Source: Palsa-1400 sp036501625
Lineage (GTDB): Bacteria > Verrucomicrobiota > Verrucomicrobiia > Limisphaerales > Palsa-1400
Direction of reading: 5' to 3'
Assembly: GCA_036501625.1 (NCBI GenBank)
Contig: DASXZY010000077.1
Coordinates: forward strand, 48,227 to 112,226
DNA length: 64,000 nt
In this document: positions 61,638-64,000 of the stretch, one piece after another
Numbering within the stretch: position 1 is the first letter of the stretch
Layout of the letters: each line of letters starts with the position of its first letter
Program-made: the position numbers and the translations under genes
The notes under the pieces: generated by a model
Told to the model about the DNA's origin: nothing
Database searches by the model: none
What the model saw: only the letters and a program-made list of their open reading frames with translations

Positions 61638-61894
61638 AACGACTCGTTTTGATTATTGCCGCCCTCGGCGCTTTCATCCTGCTTGGCGGAACCTCCGCGC
61701 ACGCCTGCGCCGCCTGCTTCGGCAAATCGGACTCCACCATGGCGCGCAGCCTGAATGCCAGCATTTTCACATTGATGGGCGTCATCGGCGTCGTTTTGGC
61801 TGGCGCGGCCTCATTCTTTGTTTTCCTTGCCCGGCGGGCCTCCGCCGCCTCGCGGGACGAATCGCAAAAAAACCCTTCTGAACCCCAAGTTTGA
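61634..61894 (+). CDS. Small exported membrane protein with CxxC motif
   Basis: 86 residues: a signal-like N-terminal helix ending HAC, the motif ACAACFG, a TM helix (LMGVIGVVLAGAASFFVFL) and a polar tail. The CAAC pair would face the outside and could bind copper or heme. Unknown family; coupled upstream by ATGA. Position next to ctaC suggests an oxidase assembly role. Confidence 0.72.
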   Translation: MKRLVLIIAALGAFILLGGTSAHACAACFGKSDSTMARSLNASIFTLMGVIGVVLAGAASFFVFLARRASAASRDESQKNPSEPQV

Positions 61895-61897
61895 TCC

Positions 61898-62746
61898 ATG
61901 CAAGATTCTCCTAAATCCGGAATGAATTGGATGCTATTCATTGTGTCCTTTTTGCTGGTGATACCGGCCACCTGGTACGTCGTTCACGGCATCACCCCGG
62001 CGAACATGCCCGCCGATGCCTCCGGCCAGGGCCACGGCGTCGATGAGCTGATCATTTACGTCCACGTCCTGATGGGCATCCTCTTTGTCGGGTGGATTGG
62101 TTATTTTTTCTACGTCGTGATGCGCTACCACAAGAGCCGCAATCCCAAGGCCGATTACGTTGGCGCCACAGGCCATGCCTCCACTTACGTCGAAGGCGTC
62201 GTCGCGCTTTGCGAATTCGTGCTCCTGGTCGGCTTCGCCTACCCGGTCTGGTCCCGCGCGGTGGACAAGTTTCCCAACGAAAAAGAATCCACCGTCATCA
62301 AGGTCATCGGCCAGCAATTTCAATGGCACGGCTGGTATCCGGGGCCTCATGGCAAATTCTGCACCAACGACGAGAAATTCATCACCGGCGACAACCCCTT
62401 CGGACTTGATAAGACCGATCCCAATTACAAAGAAAATTACTTCATCACGACCGACTTCGAGGTGCCTGTCAACAAATCCGTCATCGCTTATATCAGTTCC
62501 ATGGATGTCATCCACTGCTTCACGGTCAAGCCGATGCGCGTAACGCAGGACGCCATTCCCGGCATGGTCTTTCCGGCCCACTTCAAGCCCGTCAAAGAGG
62601 GAACCTACTGGATCAATTGCGCCCAGCTCTGCGGCATGGGTCATTACACCATGCGCGGCAGCCTCAAAGTCGTCTCCCAGCCGGAATACGACAAATGGGT
62701 CGCGGACAAATCCAAAGCCGGCGCGTCCAGCGCCAGCTACGAATAA
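61898..62746 (+). CDS. ctaC: Cytochrome c oxidase subunit II (CuA)
   Basis: A 282-residue subunit with membrane helices near residues 10-30 and 50-75 and a third at about 100, then the CuA cupredoxin domain. The CuA ligands are visible: His in VIHCF, CAQLCGMGH (two Cys, Met and His). No fused cytochrome c domain, so this is an aa3-type, not caa3. It is unusual for ctaC to follow ctaD-E-F. Confidence 0.95.
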   Translation: MQDSPKSGMNWMLFIVSFLLVIPATWYVVHGITPANMPADASGQGHGVDELIIYVHVLMGILFVGWIGYFFYVVMRYHKSRNPKADYVGATGHASTYVEGVVALCEFVLLVGFAYPVWSRAVDKFPNEKESTVIKVIGQQFQWHGWYPGPHGKFCTNDEKFITGDNPFGLDKTDPNYKENYFITTDFEVPVNKSVIAYISSMDVIHCFTVKPMRVTQDAIPGMVFPAHFKPVKEGTYWINCAQLCGMGHYTMRGSLKVVSQPEYDKWVADKSKAGASSASYE

Positions 62747-62758
62747 GGGAGGCGGAAT

Positions 62759-63376
62759 TTGCCCGGACGCAAAATGGAATGGATCGTTTGGGGCGGCCTG
62801 CTTGTGGCCATTCTCGCGCTGCTGGCCCTTTTCGTGATCCTGCCCGTCCGCCGTCAGGCCTTGCCCATGCTGGGTTCCCTGCCTGATTTCGTCTTGACAG
62901 ATCAAAACCGCCAGAACGTCACGCTTGACTCCCTGCGCGGCCAGGTTTGGATAGCGGACGCCATTTTCACTCGCTGCGCCGGCCAATGCCCCATCATGTC
63001 CAGCCATATGCAGGCCCTCCAGGACAAGATGCCCGCCGGGTTGCCCGTGAAACTTGTCAGCTTCACCACCGATCCAGACTTCGACACTCCCGGCGTGTTA
63101 AAAAAATACGCCGTCCGCTACCAGGCGCGCGATGGCCAATGGATGTTTCTCACCGGCAGCAAAGCGGACCTTCGCCACGCCATGGTCGATGGGCTTAAAC
63201 TTGGCGTCATGGACAAACCGCCCGGGGAACGTGAAAATGCTGTTGACCTTTTCATCCACAGCGAAAAATTCGTCCTCATCGACCAGCAGGGCCAAATCCG
63301 CGGATATTACGACGGAGAAAACGCTGAAGGCGTCGCGGAAACCCTGGCCGCCGCCAAAACCTTGGCGCGCCCGTAA
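62759..63376 (+). CDS. SCO1/SenC copper chaperone
   Basis: A 205-residue membrane-anchored thioredoxin-fold protein that delivers copper to CuA. The copper pair is FTRCAGQCPIM (CxxxC) and the distal His is in FIHSEKFVLID. Start TTG 62759 is supported by a GGGAGGCGG site; the ATG at 62774 would lie too far from it. It follows ctaC by 12 bases. Confidence 0.92.
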   Translation: MPGRKMEWIVWGGLLVAILALLALFVILPVRRQALPMLGSLPDFVLTDQNRQNVTLDSLRGQVWIADAIFTRCAGQCPIMSSHMQALQDKMPAGLPVKLVSFTTDPDFDTPGVLKKYAVRYQARDGQWMFLTGSKADLRHAMVDGLKLGVMDKPPGERENAVDLFIHSEKFVLIDQQGQIRGYYDGENAEGVAETLAAAKTLARP

Positions 63377-63383
63377 ACATTGA

Positions 63384-63824
63384 ATGGCGAACGGAATGCC
63401 CCACAATATTTTCCCTGCCATCAACGCGAGCCTGAACGGCCTGAGCGCGGTCTTCTTGGCCGCCGGCTTTGTATTCATCAAGAAGAAGAACATTCCCGCC
63501 CATCGCGCGTGCATGATCAGCGCGTTTATCACGTCGGCTCTTTTTTTGGCCTGTTATCTTTCCTACCACATCTTCGTCCATCACATCACCATTTTCAAAA
63601 ACCCGGCCTGGTTTCGCCCGATATACCTCGCGATCTTGGGCACGCACACCATATTGGCCGTTGTGATCGTGCCGATGATCATCATCACCCTAAGCCGGGC
63701 CTTGCGCGAGAAATTCGACCGCCACAAGAGCATCGCCCGCTGGACCTGGCCGATGTGGATGTATGTTTCCATCACCGGGGTGGTGGTTTATTGGCTGCTG
63801 TATCAAAAATACCCGCAGCAATGA
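63384..63824 (+). CDS. DUF420 family membrane protein
   Basis: A 146-residue protein with four TM helices (INASLNGLSAVFLAAGFVFI, FITSALFLACYLSYHIFVHH, LAILGTHTILAVVIVPMI, WMYVSITGVVVYWLLY) and several conserved His (H66-H67, H88). DUF420 proteins (CtaM type) assist heme-copper oxidase assembly in other bacteria. Last gene of the oxidase cluster. Confidence 0.9.
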   Translation: MANGMPHNIFPAINASLNGLSAVFLAAGFVFIKKKNIPAHRACMISAFITSALFLACYLSYHIFVHHITIFKNPAWFRPIYLAILGTHTILAVVIVPMIIITLSRALREKFDRHKSIARWTWPMWMYVSITGVVVYWLLYQKYPQQ

Positions 63825-63921
63825 GCGAAAACTTTTCGTCGATTCAAAATCGGGACAAAATGCGGTGAAAACGCATTGACGGAGGCGGCGGGGATTTGTA
63901 AATTAGTTTTTCGGTACGGAG

Positions 63922-63996
63922 TCCAAAGTAGCTCAATGGTAGAGCACGCGGCTGTTAACCGTGGGGTTGTAGGTTCGAGTCCTACCTTTGGAGCCA
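63922..63996 (+). tRNA. tRNA-Asn (anticodon GTT)
   Basis: Acceptor TCCAAAG/CTTTGGA, D-stem GCTC/GAGC, anticodon stem CGCGG/CCGTG with loop CTGTTAA (anticodon GTT), T-arm GTAGG-TTCGAGT-CCTAC, G discriminator, and an encoded CCA. Complete cloverleaf. Unlike the tRNA-Gln in this window it encodes CCA. Confidence 0.97.
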
Positions 63997-64000
63997 TTTC

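Overview
The window is high-GC bacterial chromosome with dense, often overlapping genes (many ATGA stop/start overlaps), several TTG/GTG starts and secreted proteins of a strongly verrucomicrobial type (DUF3300, GloVer-repeat and delta-60-repeat proteins, ThuA, redoxin/cytochrome c/copper monooxygenase fusions, C-terminal beta modules). This suggests a Verrucomicrobiota chromosome, probably a Limisphaerales/Pedosphaera-like soil or freshwater aerobe. The taxonomic placement is inference from gene content only.

Layout. 0-10.5 kb: a pyrophosphatase cut by the window edge, the covalent uracil-DNA glycosylase UdgX, a small KGG-type protein, a complete EmrA-EmrB-outer membrane factor efflux operon, then small stress-type genes (PfpI, DUF3175, a 50-residue basic protein), a DUF362 protein led by a 32-codon micro-ORF, tRNA-Gln(TTG), and about 1 kb without genes that carries inverted and direct repeats. 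10.5-17 kb: six tightly coupled genes (MocA-like nucleotidyltransferase, GNAT, DUF3300, DUF2950, ThuA, and a membrane Ser/Thr kinase with a predicted seven-bladed extracytoplasmic propeller). 17-25 kb, minus strand: a subtilase coupled to a redoxin/cytochrome c/copper monooxygenase, and the lysine catabolic pair lysine 6-aminotransferase plus ALDH7-type semialdehyde dehydrogenase. 25-32 kb: a housekeeping cluster prs-rplY-pth-rpsF-ssb-rplI-ftsH-rpe.

32-43 kb: a gene-free kilobase that on the minus strand looks like an independent structured RNA (extended -10, GNRA-capped hairpins, intrinsic terminator); an orphan DUF433 gene; a twice-broken secreted protein gene; a pseudopilin; moaD-moaE; a BatD-BatE fusion; an SDR; a calpain/thioredoxin/TPR fusion coupled to a methyltransferase; and a Tat-type intradiol dioxygenase. 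43-52 kb: a toxin-antitoxin pair with a frameshifted toxin, then a consensus promoter and a SUF iron-sulfur operon (sufB-C-D-U-T-S, rhodanese-like, second IscU-type scaffold) that runs into ribBA with 4-nt overlaps. 52-55.4 kb: a frameshifted S74 tail-spike-like protein and ribH. 55.4-64 kb: an aa3-type cytochrome oxidase locus (cupredoxin-like protein, ctaA, ctaB, ctaD, ctaE, ctaF, two tiny membrane proteins, ctaC, sco, DUF420), ending in tRNA-Asn(GTT).

Together the genes describe an aerobic heterotroph: heme A and oxidase assembly, copper delivery, Fe-S and flavin supply, translation and membrane-protein quality control, and a secreted/redox protein repertoire. The most promising undescribed items are the candidate ~870-nt RNA at 31947-32820 and the calpain-thioredoxin fusion protein.
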